A stretch of 64,000 nucleotides of DNA from Thalassobacillus cyri (lineage in GTDB: Bacteria; Bacillota; Bacilli; Bacillales; Halobacillaceae). Shown here piece by piece: positions 51,442-60,496 of this stretch (positions are counted from its first letter, which is position 1; each line of letters opens with the position of its first letter). Below the pieces are notes generated by a model. It searched no databases. It was not told the DNA's origin and saw only the letters and a program-made list of their open reading frames with translations. The DNA lies in the NCBI RefSeq assembly GCF_900107755.1, contig NZ_FNQR01000004.1, positions 124,001 through 188,000 on the forward strand, in the 5' to 3' direction. Both the position numbers and the translations under genes were made by a program.

Positions 51442-52794
51442 TTATTTTATCGAAAGTTCTTCTTTAATCAGCAATTCCTCAGGATTTTTGCCGATGTCAT
51501 CCTGGTGAAAATAATCCCGGATAACCCCATCTTCCAAGTAATTTGCGATAGCAACCATGCTCATGCCCTGGTCTAATGCCAGGTAGGCCTGCGTAACTTC
51601 GCCAGTCTCAACGTTGACGGAATCAAGGAACCCATATTCTCCATACATATCGAATTCTTTCAGGACTTGAATATTCTCAAATGCTTCCATTGGTGCGTAT
51701 TCCAGTGCAAGGAATGTAGCATGTGGAGTGACGGTACCATCGGATTTGTATCCATCCATTCCTAATGGTGTGGCGGCGAACTCCGAGTAGTTTTCCGGTG
51801 TGGCAGCAGGTGACATGCCCCATGCCTCATATCCTTGTTCTTCTGCATATTCGATTTGAATATCGACATGGCGTTGGTTATTAAGGCCGAGCGCGTCTTT
51901 CCCCAGCTCTTTTTCCTTAAGAACCAGTTGCGGCATCAATGCTTCAAACATGCTTCCTCCCCAGCTTGGAACATATTTTTTTCCATTATAACTGTAGTGA
52001 CCTTCAAAAACTTCAACTCCATCATAGGTCACTGGATAGCCTTCAGGATTTTGAGCCTGCCAATCCCAACTGTCAGGCATGGTTCTGTACATCTTCCACC
52101 AGTGTTCGGACGGTACGTCTCCTTTACCGATAGAAATGTAGCTTGCGACGCGAGGTTCCGTATAAAAAGCCCCGTAATGGTGAGCGGTATAGCTCCCGGC
52201 TGCAACATCATAACCACCTCTCATCTGCCCGACTTCAGGCGTATAAAGTGTCGAATAGTCCATTGCTTCCACAAGGCTGCTGGTCTGATCATTCAATTCT
52301 GGATATGCTTGTCCTGTAACGATCAACCCTGCTGACAGCCATCCGTTATCTACCGTGGAGATGAACTGCCCCCAATCGGTCATCAGAGAGCCATCCTCCG
52401 TGTTATACCAGTTGTAATATAATCCGTTCCACTTTTCGAGACCTTCTAATGTATTCAAAGTAGTTTGAATTCTATCAACTGCCTCTTCTTTTGAGATATG
52501 ACCCATTTCCTGAGCTGAGATCGTACTCATCATGTACATGCCGATATTCGTCGGAGATGTATGCGTTTGAGGCTTAATCGTACCATCGTTTAATCTGACA
52601 GCATCATCAGTGAGGCCTGTTTCTTCATTTGTGAAATCTTCAAAATAACGGTAGGTTTGCTTTGATATCGCTTTCAATTGTTTAGACAAAGCCACCTTAT
52701 TACCTTCGTTTTCCGGTTGGGCTGAAGCTCCTGCCGGTAAAACCATACTTACTAAAACAATGAGAATCAAAAAACTGGACAAGAATTTTTTCAA
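51442..52794 (-). CDS. Secreted glucoamylase-like glycoside hydrolase (GH144-like)
   Basis: From TTG 52794 (451 residues), with AAAGGAAG 7 bp ahead; the ATG at 52812 has no ribosome site. A signal peptide ends near GASA-QP. The rest resembles the all-helical Glycoamylase domain that includes endo-beta-1,2-glucanases: TYRYFEDFTNEETGLTDDAV, TSPTNIGMYMMSTISA, ISTVDNGWLSAGL, WGGSMFEALMP, EAWGMSPA and LDQGMSMVAIANYL. An exact family or substrate cannot be fixed by eye. It stands alone. Confidence 0.72.
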   Translation of the reverse strand: MKKFLSSFLILIVLVSMVLPAGASAQPENEGNKVALSKQLKAISKQTYRYFEDFTNEETGLTDDAVRLNDGTIKPQTHTSPTNIGMYMMSTISAQEMGHISKEEAVDRIQTTLNTLEGLEKWNGLYYNWYNTEDGSLMTDWGQFISTVDNGWLSAGLIVTGQAYPELNDQTSSLVEAMDYSTLYTPEVGQMRGGYDVAAGSYTAHHYGAFYTEPRVASYISIGKGDVPSEHWWKMYRTMPDSWDWQAQNPEGYPVTYDGVEVFEGHYSYNGKKYVPSWGGSMFEALMPQLVLKEKELGKDALGLNNQRHVDIQIEYAEEQGYEAWGMSPAATPENYSEFAATPLGMDGYKSDGTVTPHATFLALEYAPMEAFENIQVLKEFDMYGEYGFLDSVNVETGEVTQAYLALDQGMSMVAIANYLEDGVIRDYFHQDDIGKNPEELLIKEELSIK

Positions 52795-52819
52795 TATGTC
52801 ACTTCCTTTCATTAGCTAC

Positions 52820-52831
52820 TGAAACGTTTCG
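52820..52831. promoter_or_regulatory. Palindrome TGAAACGTTTCG at the glycoside hydrolase gene
   Basis: A GAAACGTTTC core with central CG, LacI/CcpA-like, 26 bp upstream of the TTG start. A second, perfect copy lies at 52986. Confidence 0.5.
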
Positions 52832-52985
52832 ATTAAAGTATACAAAAATCCAACGTTAACGTAAATCCTCAAAAAGGAATTATTTCAGAAAATTAAAAAA
52901 CAAACCCTTTGTAGTAGTCTGTTTGGAAGGGATGACTAAGTGAAAAGTAGTGGTGGATGGGTGGTTTTCGCTTTTCCTCTATAAG

Positions 52986-52997
52986 TGAAACGTTTCA
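52986..52997. promoter_or_regulatory. Palindrome TGAAACGTTTCA
   Basis: A perfect 12-bp palindrome in the 423-bp gap between the glycoside hydrolase and lutP, sharing its core with the site at 52820. The gap holds both sites, the lutP promoter and the LutR operator. Confidence 0.5.
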
Positions 52998-53088
52998 TTA
53001 TCGTTTGTTAAAACTAATCATCATTGTTGGTCAGTAGGAGGTGTGAAAATTAATGGTTCATCCTTATGAAAGTGGTTTCAAAAAAGCC

Positions 53089-53117
53089 TTGTGTTTTGTC
53101 ATAATTGAGATTAAAAT
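53089..53117 (+). promoter_or_regulatory. Sigma-A promoter of lutP
   Basis: TTGTGT at 53089-53094, 17 bp, then TAAAAT at 53112-53117. The LutR operator starts 15 bp further on, where a repressor would block transcription. Confidence 0.55.
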
Positions 53118-53131
53118 GTAGACTAGTTAGC

Positions 53132-53148
53132 AGGTCATCAGATGACCT
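53132..53148. promoter_or_regulatory. LutR operator at lutP
   Basis: AGGTCATCAGATGACCT contains TCATC-N1-GATGA, the LutR recognition pattern known from B. subtilis. The same sequence recurs at lutA. Confidence 0.85.
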
Positions 53149-53217
53149 TATTATTAAGTTTGCCTTTGAAAACGTTTTATCAAAATCTTGTAATCAACCA
53201 GAAGGGAGTTTTCAGCT

Positions 53218-54804
53218 ATGTTGTTGCTTGTGGCTTTGAGTGCCATCATTGCACCATTCGTCTTCCTTGTTTTATTAAGGATGTCTGCACTCAAAGGAAT
53301 GTTATTCAGTGCCATTATCGTAATTTTGTTAGCGCTTACTACTTGGGGGATGGAAGGGAATGTTGTTTTCGCTTCTATTTTACAAGGGACCCATAAAGCT
53401 TTTACGATTCTATTAATCTTATTTGGAGCGATCGTTCTTTTGAATACGCTTCGTCTTACTGGTGCTGTAGACCGGATCAATCAAGGCTTCCGCAGTATTT
53501 CTGGAGATATGCGTGTCCAGGTCATCATCGTCGCTTTTCTGTTTGGATCCTTAATCGAGGGGGCTGCCGGATTTGGTACACCGGCTGCCGTAACAGGACC
53601 GTTGATGGTAGCGTTAGGGTTTAATCCGATGGCTGCAGCGGCACTGGCGCTTATTGCGGATAGTTCAGCTGTTTCTTACGGGGCGGTTGGTACACCGATT
53701 CAGGTAGGCCTAAGCAATATTCCTGGTGCGGATCTTGCATTCTACCAGACTGTCGGAGCCAAAGTTGCTGCGATCGATATGGTTGCAGGAACATTCATAC
53801 CATTTATTCTGATTGTCATTTTGACTGTTTTCTTCGGAAAAAGAAAAGGCATGGGAGACGCTTTTTCCATGCTGCCATGGACATTGTTGATTGGAATTAC
53901 ATATACTTCATCTGCACTTTTGTATGCTGTTTTGTTCGGCCATGAGTTCGTATCGATCCTCGCATCACTGACAGGACTTGTCGTAGCCACATTAACAGCC
54001 AAAAAAGGCTTCCTGCTGCCGAAGGAAGAATGGGCAGACGCTTTGCAGGAGGGTTTCCAGCCGGAGAAGAAAAAGTCAAAGATGGGCTTAGTTACAGCAT
54101 GGTCACCTTATCTTGTTGTTGTCGCTCTGTTGTTGCTGACAAGGATCATACCGTCTGTAAAAGAATTTACACGCACCGCCATTGACTTCAGCTGGAACAA
54201 TATCCTGGGAATCGAAGGGATTGATTCAGCCTGGGAGGTTCTGTATTCTCCTGGGACTGTTTTGGTGCTCGCGACTATTTTAGCAGTGCTGGTACAGCGA
54301 AAGTCTTTTTCTAATTTTACCAAAGCATCTAAAGAGTCACTTGGTTCGATAAAAAATGCAGGATTTTCATTAATTTTCACCTTGGCTCTGGTACAGGTCT
54401 TCACTAACTCAGGGATGAATATGAATGACTTGATAAGTATGCCACAGTATATCGCGCAAGCATTGGCGGAAGGATTCGGACCGATGTGGATATTCGTCGC
54501 TCCTTTCCTCGGAGAATTAGGGGCTTTCATTACAGGGAGCGCCACCGTATCAACGCTGACTTTCTCGCCAATCCAGTATAGTATAGCGAATCAAACAGGC
54601 TTGAATACCAATACCGTACTGGCGGCCCAAGTCATCGGTGCTGCTGCAGGTAATATGATTTGTGTCCATAACGTTGTTGCTGCATCGGCAGTTGTTGGAT
54701 TGTCGGGGAAAGAAGGCGACATTATACGAAAGACATTAGGTCCCGCCCTTCTATATGGTGTACTTGCTGGAGTAGGTGGATTTATACTGATTCAATTCAT
54801 GTAA
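53218..54804 (+). CDS. lutP: L-lactate permease
   Basis: A 528-residue membrane protein of the LctP family with a dozen or more hydrophobic segments and family runs [49 protein letters not shown] and [22 protein letters not shown]. It imports lactate with protons. GAAGGGAG precedes the ATG. A LutR operator lies upstream, and a weak cre-like site (TGAAAACGTTTTAT, 53166-53179) overlaps the leader. Confidence 0.92.
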   Translation: MLLLVALSAIIAPFVFLVLLRMSALKGMLFSAIIVILLALTTWGMEGNVVFASILQGTHKAFTILLILFGAIVLLNTLRLTGAVDRINQGFRSISGDMRVQVIIVAFLFGSLIEGAAGFGTPAAVTGPLMVALGFNPMAAAALALIADSSAVSYGAVGTPIQVGLSNIPGADLAFYQTVGAKVAAIDMVAGTFIPFILIVILTVFFGKRKGMGDAFSMLPWTLLIGITYTSSALLYAVLFGHEFVSILASLTGLVVATLTAKKGFLLPKEEWADALQEGFQPEKKKSKMGLVTAWSPYLVVVALLLLTRIIPSVKEFTRTAIDFSWNNILGIEGIDSAWEVLYSPGTVLVLATILAVLVQRKSFSNFTKASKESLGSIKNAGFSLIFTLALVQVFTNSGMNMNDLISMPQYIAQALAEGFGPMWIFVAPFLGELGAFITGSATVSTLTFSPIQYSIANQTGLNTNTVLAAQVIGAAAGNMICVHNVVAASAVVGLSGKEGDIIRKTLGPALLYGVLAGVGGFILIQFM

Positions 54805-54877
54805 ACAGGGTATCTATCTTTCCAATTCCTCTTGCTTCCAGTAAAATGAAGGTAATAAGTACTTGGAGGAAGAAGTA

Positions 54878-55585
54878 GTGGAATATAAACAAATACGAGC
54901 ACGCAAGATTTATGAAGAAGTAGCGGATTCGTTAGTAGCCATGTTGAAGAACGGTGATTTGAAGCCTGGGGATAAATTAGATTCCGTCGAACAGCTGGCC
55001 AGGAATTTTGATGTCGGCCGCTCGGCGATCCGTGAAGCGCTCAGCGCAATGCGCGCAATGGGGCTTGTAGAAATGCGCCAGGGCGAAGGGACTTATATCA
55101 AGCAGTTTGATGCCTCGCGTTTTTCTTTGCCGGTTGCGGCAGCGTTATTAATGAAACGAGAAGATGTCAAAGAACTGCTGGAGGTCAGAAAAATCTTAGA
55201 GGTTGGAGCAACTGGCTCTGCTGCAGAGAAGCATAAAGAAGCAGATTTAGCTCCGATGATAGAGGCGCTTCAATCAATGGAAGAAGCAAAGGGTAATGGC
55301 GAGCTGGGTGAACAGGCGGATCTTGCTTTCCATTTAGCAGTTGCCCATGCGACACATAACCAGATGCTTATCAACCTTATGAATAGTGTATCGGAAATTA
55401 TGATGGAAACCATGCGCGAAACCCGCAGGCTCTGGCTTCATTCAGAAAATAGGACTGCTGAGCTGCTGAAGGAACACTGGTTGATTTTTGAAGCGATTAA
55501 AAAAAGAAATTCGGCGCTCGCGCAAAAACATATGCTGAATCATTTAGTTGGAGTGGAGCAGGCGTTAGCAGAGTATATCGATTGA
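54878..55585 (+). CDS. lutR: LutR-type GntR regulator (FadR/FCD subfamily)
   Basis: A 235-residue repressor from GTG 54878, 6 bp after GGAGGAA. The winged helix (LKPGDKLDSVEQLARNFDVGRSAIREALSAM) is followed by an FCD domain with DLAFHLAVAHATHN. It lies between lutP and lutABC, each with a TCATC-A-GATGA operator, so it should repress both in the absence of lactate, as in B. subtilis. Confidence 0.9.
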   Translation: MEYKQIRARKIYEEVADSLVAMLKNGDLKPGDKLDSVEQLARNFDVGRSAIREALSAMRAMGLVEMRQGEGTYIKQFDASRFSLPVAAALLMKREDVKELLEVRKILEVGATGSAAEKHKEADLAPMIEALQSMEEAKGNGELGEQADLAFHLAVAHATHNQMLINLMNSVSEIMMETMRETRRLWLHSENRTAELLKEHWLIFEAIKKRNSALAQKHMLNHLVGVEQALAEYID

Positions 55586-55587
55586 TC

Positions 55588-55610
55588 AGACTGGATCCAG
55601 TCTTTTCTTC
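55588..55610 (+). terminator. Short terminator after lutR
   Basis: AGACTGGATCCAGTCT is a 16-bp palindrome followed by a T-rich run. Its loop is only GATC, and the LutR operator begins 3 bp later. Confidence 0.6.
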
Positions 55611-55612
55611 GT

Positions 55613-55633
55613 GCAGGTCATCAGATGACCTGC
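55613..55633. promoter_or_regulatory. LutR operator at lutABC, perfect 21-bp palindrome
   Basis: GCAGG-TCATC-A-GATGA-CCTGC is symmetric over all 21 positions and contains the LutR pattern TCATC-N1-GATGA. It lies 27 bp before lutA. Confidence 0.88.
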
Positions 55634-55660
55634 TTTCATTTAAAAAAAGGAGTGAATGGC

Positions 55661-56377
55661 ATGAAGGCGTCCTTATTCATTACATGTTTGTGTGATATCA
55701 TGTCGTCCGACGTCGGAAAAGATACGGTGGAAGTTTTAGAAAAAGTGGGCTGTGAGGTGGACTTTCCTGAGTTGCAGACATGCTGCGGGCAACCGGCTTA
55801 CAACAGCGGGTATTTAAAAGAATCGAAAGAATCGATGAAACAGATGATGCGGGCGTTCAAAGACTCCGAATATGTTGTCGGGCCATCGGGTTCTTGTGTA
55901 GCTATGCTCCATGAATACCCGCATATTTTCAAAGGGGATCCCGAGTGGGAAGAAGCGGCTAATGACCTGGCGGGTAAATCTTATGAATTGACGCAGTTTT
56001 TAGTGGATGTCATGGGCATCACTGATGTCGGCTCCAAATTCCAAGGAAGAGTGACTTATCATCCTTCCTGCCATATGACCAGGCTGCTTGGTGTTAGAGA
56101 TGCACCGATGACCTTGCTGGAAAATGTGAAGGGACTGGAATTTGTAGCACTTCCCGTGAAAGAGGACTGCTGCGGGTTTGGTGGTACATTTTCAGTGAAG
56201 AATCCAGTTATTTCTGAGCAGATGGTCGAGGAGAAAACAGAACATGTCACAGAAACGGGAGCGGAGTACCTGGTCGGTGGAGATATGGGCTGCCTGATGA
56301 ATATCGGCGGGCGCCTGACGCGTAACGGCAAACCGGTCAAAGTCCTGCATATTGCCAATATACTTAACTATCAATAA
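55661..56377 (+). CDS. lutA: L-lactate utilisation protein LutA
   Basis: A 238-residue protein with two CCG-type cysteine domains, [10 protein letters not shown] (about residue 41) and CCGFGGTF (about residue 170), as in LutA/YkgE. It is one of three subunits of the iron-sulfur L-lactate oxidase complex. ATG at 55661 is preferred to 55625, which lies inside the operator; AAAGGAG sits ahead of it. Confidence 0.93.
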   Translation: MKASLFITCLCDIMSSDVGKDTVEVLEKVGCEVDFPELQTCCGQPAYNSGYLKESKESMKQMMRAFKDSEYVVGPSGSCVAMLHEYPHIFKGDPEWEEAANDLAGKSYELTQFLVDVMGITDVGSKFQGRVTYHPSCHMTRLLGVRDAPMTLLENVKGLEFVALPVKEDCCGFGGTFSVKNPVISEQMVEEKTEHVTETGAEYLVGGDMGCLMNIGGRLTRNGKPVKVLHIANILNYQ

Positions 56378-56395
56378 TGGAACGGAGGGGATTCT

Positions 56396-57820
56396 ATGAG
56401 TATCCGAATTGGCACGAATTCTTTTGAGCACCGAGTCCAGGAAGGGATAAAAAATGACTTCATGCGTGGGGCGGTGTCGTCTGCTCAAGGCCGGTTCCGG
56501 AGCGGTCGTCTGAAAGCGGCAGAAGAACTTGGAAACTGGGAAGATTGGCGTACCCTCGGGGAAGAAATCCGCAATCATACGATGGAAAATCTAGATTTTT
56601 ATCTTCAGCAATTGAGCGATCAAGTATCCAAACGTGGCGGTAGTGTCTTTTTTGCAGAAACAGCAGAGGAAGCGAATGACTATATTCAGAATGTCATCAA
56701 GAAAAAGAACGGCAAGAAAGTCGTCAAATCAAAATCGATGGTGACCGAGGAAATCGGGTTGAATAAGGCACTGGAGGAAGCCGGTTCCGAGGTAGTCGAA
56801 ACGGACCTCGGTGAATGGATTTTGCAACTGGATGAAGACCCTCCTTCCCATATTGTTACACCGGCGCTTCATAAAAATAAAGAACAGATTCGGGAAACAT
56901 TTGCCGCCAAAAAAGGCTATGATAAGACCGATAAACCGGAGGAGCTCGCTTTATTTGCCAGGGAGCAGCTCAGGAAAGACTTTTTGTCAGCAGATATCGG
57001 AATCACCGGGTGCAACTTTGCTGTAGCGGAGTCAGGGGCAGTAACCCTTGTAACCAACGAAGGGAACGCAAGACTGGTCACATCGCTACCCGATACGCAA
57101 ATTACTGTAATGGGGATGGAACGCCTGGTTCCGACGTGGGAAGATCTTGAAGTATTAGTCAGTCTCTTGACCAGATCAGCTGTCGGTCAAAAGCTGACCA
57201 GCTATGTCACTTCTTTGACAGGTACCCGTCTGGAAGGAGAAGTGGACGGACCGGAAGAATTCCACCTGGTAATCGTTGATAATGGACGCTCGAAGATTTT
57301 AGGGACTGAGTTCCAATCAGCACTCCATTGTATTCGCTGTGCTGCCTGTATCAATGCCTGTCCTGTATATCGGCATGTCGGCGGGCACTCCTACGGTTCT
57401 ATCTATCCAGGGCCGATTGGGGCAGTTTTGACGCCATTGCTAGATGGATATGACGACCATAAGGAATTGCCTTATGCATCGACACTATGTGCTGCCTGTA
57501 CCGAAGCTTGCCCGGTGAAGATTCCCCTTCACGAGCATTTAATCCGACACCGGCAGATCATAGTTGAAAAGGAAAATAAAGCTCCAAAAGCTGAGAAGCT
57601 TGCGATGAAAGGTTTCGCCAAGTGGGGATCAAGTCCTGCCGCCTATAAGATGAGTACCAAAATGGCGCGTACTGCGTTAAAACCGTGGACAAAAGACGAA
57701 AAAATTGAAAACGGACCAGGTCCGATGAAAGCCTGGACAGATGCCCGGGACTTCCCGGCTCCAAGCAAGCAGTCGTTCCGTTCCTGGTACAAATCCCGGA
57801 GGAAAGGGGATGAATCCTGA
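56396..57820 (+). CDS. lutB: L-lactate utilisation iron-sulfur protein LutB
   Basis: A 474-residue subunit. A LUD domain fills about residues 65-300 ([18 protein letters not shown]), followed by two 4Fe-4S motifs, [12 protein letters not shown] (about 310) and [13 protein letters not shown] (about 364), and a basic C terminus. It carries electrons within the lactate oxidase complex. GGAGGG precedes the ATG, and its stop overlaps the lutC start. Confidence 0.94.
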   Translation: MSIRIGTNSFEHRVQEGIKNDFMRGAVSSAQGRFRSGRLKAAEELGNWEDWRTLGEEIRNHTMENLDFYLQQLSDQVSKRGGSVFFAETAEEANDYIQNVIKKKNGKKVVKSKSMVTEEIGLNKALEEAGSEVVETDLGEWILQLDEDPPSHIVTPALHKNKEQIRETFAAKKGYDKTDKPEELALFAREQLRKDFLSADIGITGCNFAVAESGAVTLVTNEGNARLVTSLPDTQITVMGMERLVPTWEDLEVLVSLLTRSAVGQKLTSYVTSLTGTRLEGEVDGPEEFHLVIVDNGRSKILGTEFQSALHCIRCAACINACPVYRHVGGHSYGSIYPGPIGAVLTPLLDGYDDHKELPYASTLCAACTEACPVKIPLHEHLIRHRQIIVEKENKAPKAEKLAMKGFAKWGSSPAAYKMSTKMARTALKPWTKDEKIENGPGPMKAWTDARDFPAPSKQSFRSWYKSRRKGDES

Positions 57821-58530
57821 TGGCGATTCAAAATCGTGAATCATTTTTAAATAATCTGGCGGAAAATCTTGGGCGTAGTCGACGTAAAGAAGGCGTTGAG
57901 CGTCCGGAGTGGAGTGTAAGCCCTCAGTGGGAGGTTTACCAGGGTTATTCTGAGGATCAGCTGGTCGATGTCCTCGAAAAGCAATGTAAAGTCATTCATA
58001 CGGATTTTCGAAAAACGGATGCAGCTGGATTACAGGATGTTCTGAAAGAGACGGTTGACCGTTATCAAGGAAAATCAATTATTGCAGCCGATGATTCGCG
58101 CAACCAGGAATACAGCCTGGACAGTTTTTATCAACGAATGGAAGCTGACGGAGTTGAAGTCCATATCTGGGATGCGGGGAAAGGTAAAGAAAATCAAGTA
58201 TTCGCTGAGCGGGCGGATGTCGGCATCACGTTCAGCGATGCGACGCTTGCAGAATCCGGAACTGTGACCCTTTTCAACAGCAAAGGGAATGGCCGTTCGA
58301 TCAGCCTCCTCCCGAAGACTTATATTGCTGTCATACCAAAAAGTACAATTGTACCGAGGATCACGCAGGCTACTAAGCATATTCATGAAGCTAACCAGCA
58401 GGGGCACGAAGTCTCCTCCTGTGTCAGCTTCATCACTGGGCCAAGCAACAGTGCAGATATTGAAATGAACTTGATTGTAGGAGTACACGGACCAATCAAA
58501 GTCACCTATATCGTAGTAGAAGATAAATAA
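57820..58530 (+). CDS. lutC: L-lactate utilisation protein LutC
   Basis: A 236-residue LUD-domain subunit with ADVGITFSDATLAESGTV, IAVIPKSTIVPRI and SFITGPSNSADIEMNLIVGVHGP, all typical of LutC/YkgG. It begins within the lutB stop (TGATG) and completes lutABC. Confidence 0.94.
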   Translation: MAIQNRESFLNNLAENLGRSRRKEGVERPEWSVSPQWEVYQGYSEDQLVDVLEKQCKVIHTDFRKTDAAGLQDVLKETVDRYQGKSIIAADDSRNQEYSLDSFYQRMEADGVEVHIWDAGKGKENQVFAERADVGITFSDATLAESGTVTLFNSKGNGRSISLLPKTYIAVIPKSTIVPRITQATKHIHEANQQGHEVSSCVSFITGPSNSADIEMNLIVGVHGPIKVTYIVVEDK

Positions 58531-58652
58531 TTACAGAGGAGTTATATTGCCATAGGGTAGTTATCAAAGGTGCTACAATGTACATGTAACCCTGTGTAAT
58601 GTACCAACGCTGTTAGTAACTTTATCGACGCTTATTAACAAAATTAAATTTA

Positions 58653-58664
58653 TTTCCCGGGAAA
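58653..58664. promoter_or_regulatory. Perfect palindrome TTTCCCGGGAAA
   Basis: A 12-bp perfect palindrome about 100 bp before the AraC-type regulator gene, in the 223-bp gap after lutC. It could be an operator; nothing links it to a known protein. Confidence 0.4.
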
Positions 58665-58679
58665 TCGACACAAATGGTT

Positions 58680-58720
58680 ACGCCCCAGATCCTGTACTAT
58701 CTAGAGGATCTGGGGCGTTT
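58680..58720 (+). terminator. Long GC-rich hairpin, probable terminator of lutABC
   Basis: ACGCCCCAGATCCT and AGGATCTGGGGCGT form a perfect 14-bp stem with an 11-nt loop. The T tail is short, so termination may be partial. Confidence 0.6.
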
Positions 58721-58753
58721 AAGGTAGAATAGCAATAAAGGAGGGGGGAGTGC

Positions 58754-60217
58754 ATGTATCAGTTGCTGCTAGCAGATCGTGACAGCCAGGAACTTGCCGG
58801 AATTGAGTGGTTGTTATCAAAATATTCTTTTCCCGTTTCAACAATCAAGCGAGCAGGGCAACTTGCTGGAATACTGGATTCATTGGAAAATGATCGTCCA
58901 GACCTTCTCTTTATTGAGCTTGATATGATTCCTGAAACCAAATGGGAGCTTGTGAAAAGTTACATCCAAAGGTTTAGTAGTCAAGTGATAGCAGTTACGG
59001 TCGAGCCGACTTATGAACGTGCTATGCAAGCGATCGAAATCAACGCAATTGACCTGTTAGTCAAACCGTTATCGCCATCCCGTCTCAAACATACTATCCA
59101 GCAAGGCTGCCGGATGCTTACTCACGAACAGGGTGGAGATAAGGGAGTAAGTACACCTTCTATCATCAACTATGAATCTCTATTTATTGATGATCATCTA
59201 CCCTACACGTATCCGGTTTATCTGGTAAGACCGGAGTATCCCCAGGATTTATACCGGCTGCGCTCTTTTATTGCACAGTTCGACTTTTATAATCTTCCGT
59301 TCGTATTTTCAACTAGTGACCAGATAGTCCTTGCATTTCATCAGACTATTCCTGAACCTTTTCAACAAGCAAGGCGCTTTTTACGCGAATGGGAACAGGC
59401 TGGCGGGGGACCGCTTGCTATCGCTGTCCATGATAAGGATAACCTTCTATCCTTACATAGTATTTACCAGCGTCTCCGAAAGGTGATGGAGGCTACTTTT
59501 TTTACAGGTTACAAACAGGTGCTGGCGTACAATGAAGCATATATATGGAGGGATATGGATCCTTTTCTGACAATGGATGAACAGCGGTTTTGGGTGCGTA
59601 GTCTTGATGAGGGCCAAGCAGAAGAAATCAAACGGTGGTTGTATCATGAATTTTTCAACCTTCAACCGCCCTACCCTGATCCTGGATTACTTCGAACCCG
59701 ATTGACAAGTATACTGGCTCAAATCCGGAGGTTTATGATTCGAAAAGGGTTAGAGACTGAGGAGAATGACGTTAAATATAAAAAAATCTTCGACAAAATC
59801 TTATATAGTCCTGTCTTGTATCGAATTGTGCAAGAAGTTGTCCTTTTCATCCATGAGCTTATTAAATCCTTAACGACTCAAAAAGGGGCAAGGATAGGAA
59901 ATATCGGAGAAGCTGCGCTTGCCTATATGGAAGAGCATTATAAGAATCCCAGTCTATCGCTTAAAGATGTGGCTGCTCACATAGGAAGAAGCCCCGCTTA
60001 TTTCAGCTACTTGCTATCAAAGAAATATCAACAATCCTTTCGTGAGATTCTGATGCAAATTAGAATTCAAAAAGCAAAAGAACTGATCGAAACCACGGAT
60101 AATACCATTCAGGAGATTGCGGCGGAAGTCGGTTTCAACCAGCCGAACTATTTCAGCCGTGTTTTTAAATCAGCGACTGGAAAAACACCTCGTGAGTACC
60201 GGAATTTGCGAGGCTGA
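58754..60217 (+). CDS. AraC/YesN-like regulator with receiver-like domain
   Basis: A 487-residue protein. Residues 1-125 fold like a response-regulator receiver: LLLADRD acids, VTVEP Thr and VKPL Lys are present, but the phospho-acceptor Asp position in PDLLFIELDM is Glu55. The middle (about 150-370) is not recognised; it resembles the linker region of YesN-type regulators. Residues about 385-487 are an AraC helix-turn-helix pair (LSLKDVAAHIGRSPAYFSYLLSKKYQ; IQEIAAEVGFNQPNYFSRVFKSATGKTPREYR). No sensor kinase is adjacent. The ATG follows GGAGGGGGG. Targets are unknown; the hut genes downstream are separated by a terminator. Confidence 0.85.
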   Translation: MYQLLLADRDSQELAGIEWLLSKYSFPVSTIKRAGQLAGILDSLENDRPDLLFIELDMIPETKWELVKSYIQRFSSQVIAVTVEPTYERAMQAIEINAIDLLVKPLSPSRLKHTIQQGCRMLTHEQGGDKGVSTPSIINYESLFIDDHLPYTYPVYLVRPEYPQDLYRLRSFIAQFDFYNLPFVFSTSDQIVLAFHQTIPEPFQQARRFLREWEQAGGGPLAIAVHDKDNLLSLHSIYQRLRKVMEATFFTGYKQVLAYNEAYIWRDMDPFLTMDEQRFWVRSLDEGQAEEIKRWLYHEFFNLQPPYPDPGLLRTRLTSILAQIRRFMIRKGLETEENDVKYKKIFDKILYSPVLYRIVQEVVLFIHELIKSLTTQKGARIGNIGEAALAYMEEHYKNPSLSLKDVAAHIGRSPAYFSYLLSKKYQQSFREILMQIRIQKAKELIETTDNTIQEIAAEVGFNQPNYFSRVFKSATGKTPREYRNLRG

Positions 60218-60298
60218 GACCTCCTCGATCTGTTTAAATAGTCCTTTAACAGGAGAATGGTAGACTCAACACGTAAATGAGAAAACCTTTCTCAACGA

Positions 60299-60326
60299 GA
60301 AACACCCGCTTGCTGGGTGTTTTTTT
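60299..60326 (+). terminator. Terminator after the AraC-type regulator
   Basis: AAACACCC and GGGTGTTT pair around GCTTGCT, followed by a T run. Confidence 0.85.
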
Positions 60327-60362
60327 ATATTTTTATCATTATATAAAATTAATGCTGATAAT

Positions 60363-60376
60363 TGAAAGCGTTTTAA
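60363..60376. promoter_or_regulatory. Probable cre site at hutU
   Basis: TGAAAGCGTTTTAA fits the cre consensus TGWAANCGNTNWCA with one mismatch, 120 bp before hutU. The hut operon of B. subtilis is under carbon catabolite repression. Confidence 0.55.
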
Positions 60377-60496
60377 AGCATGTGTTTATCTTTTTAACAT
60401 TAAAATATCATAATTCGAAAGTTAGTCATCTATTATCCGGCCAGGTGGATTGCTAAGCTATACCTATAAGGAATCCAAAGAGAGGGGATGGGTACG

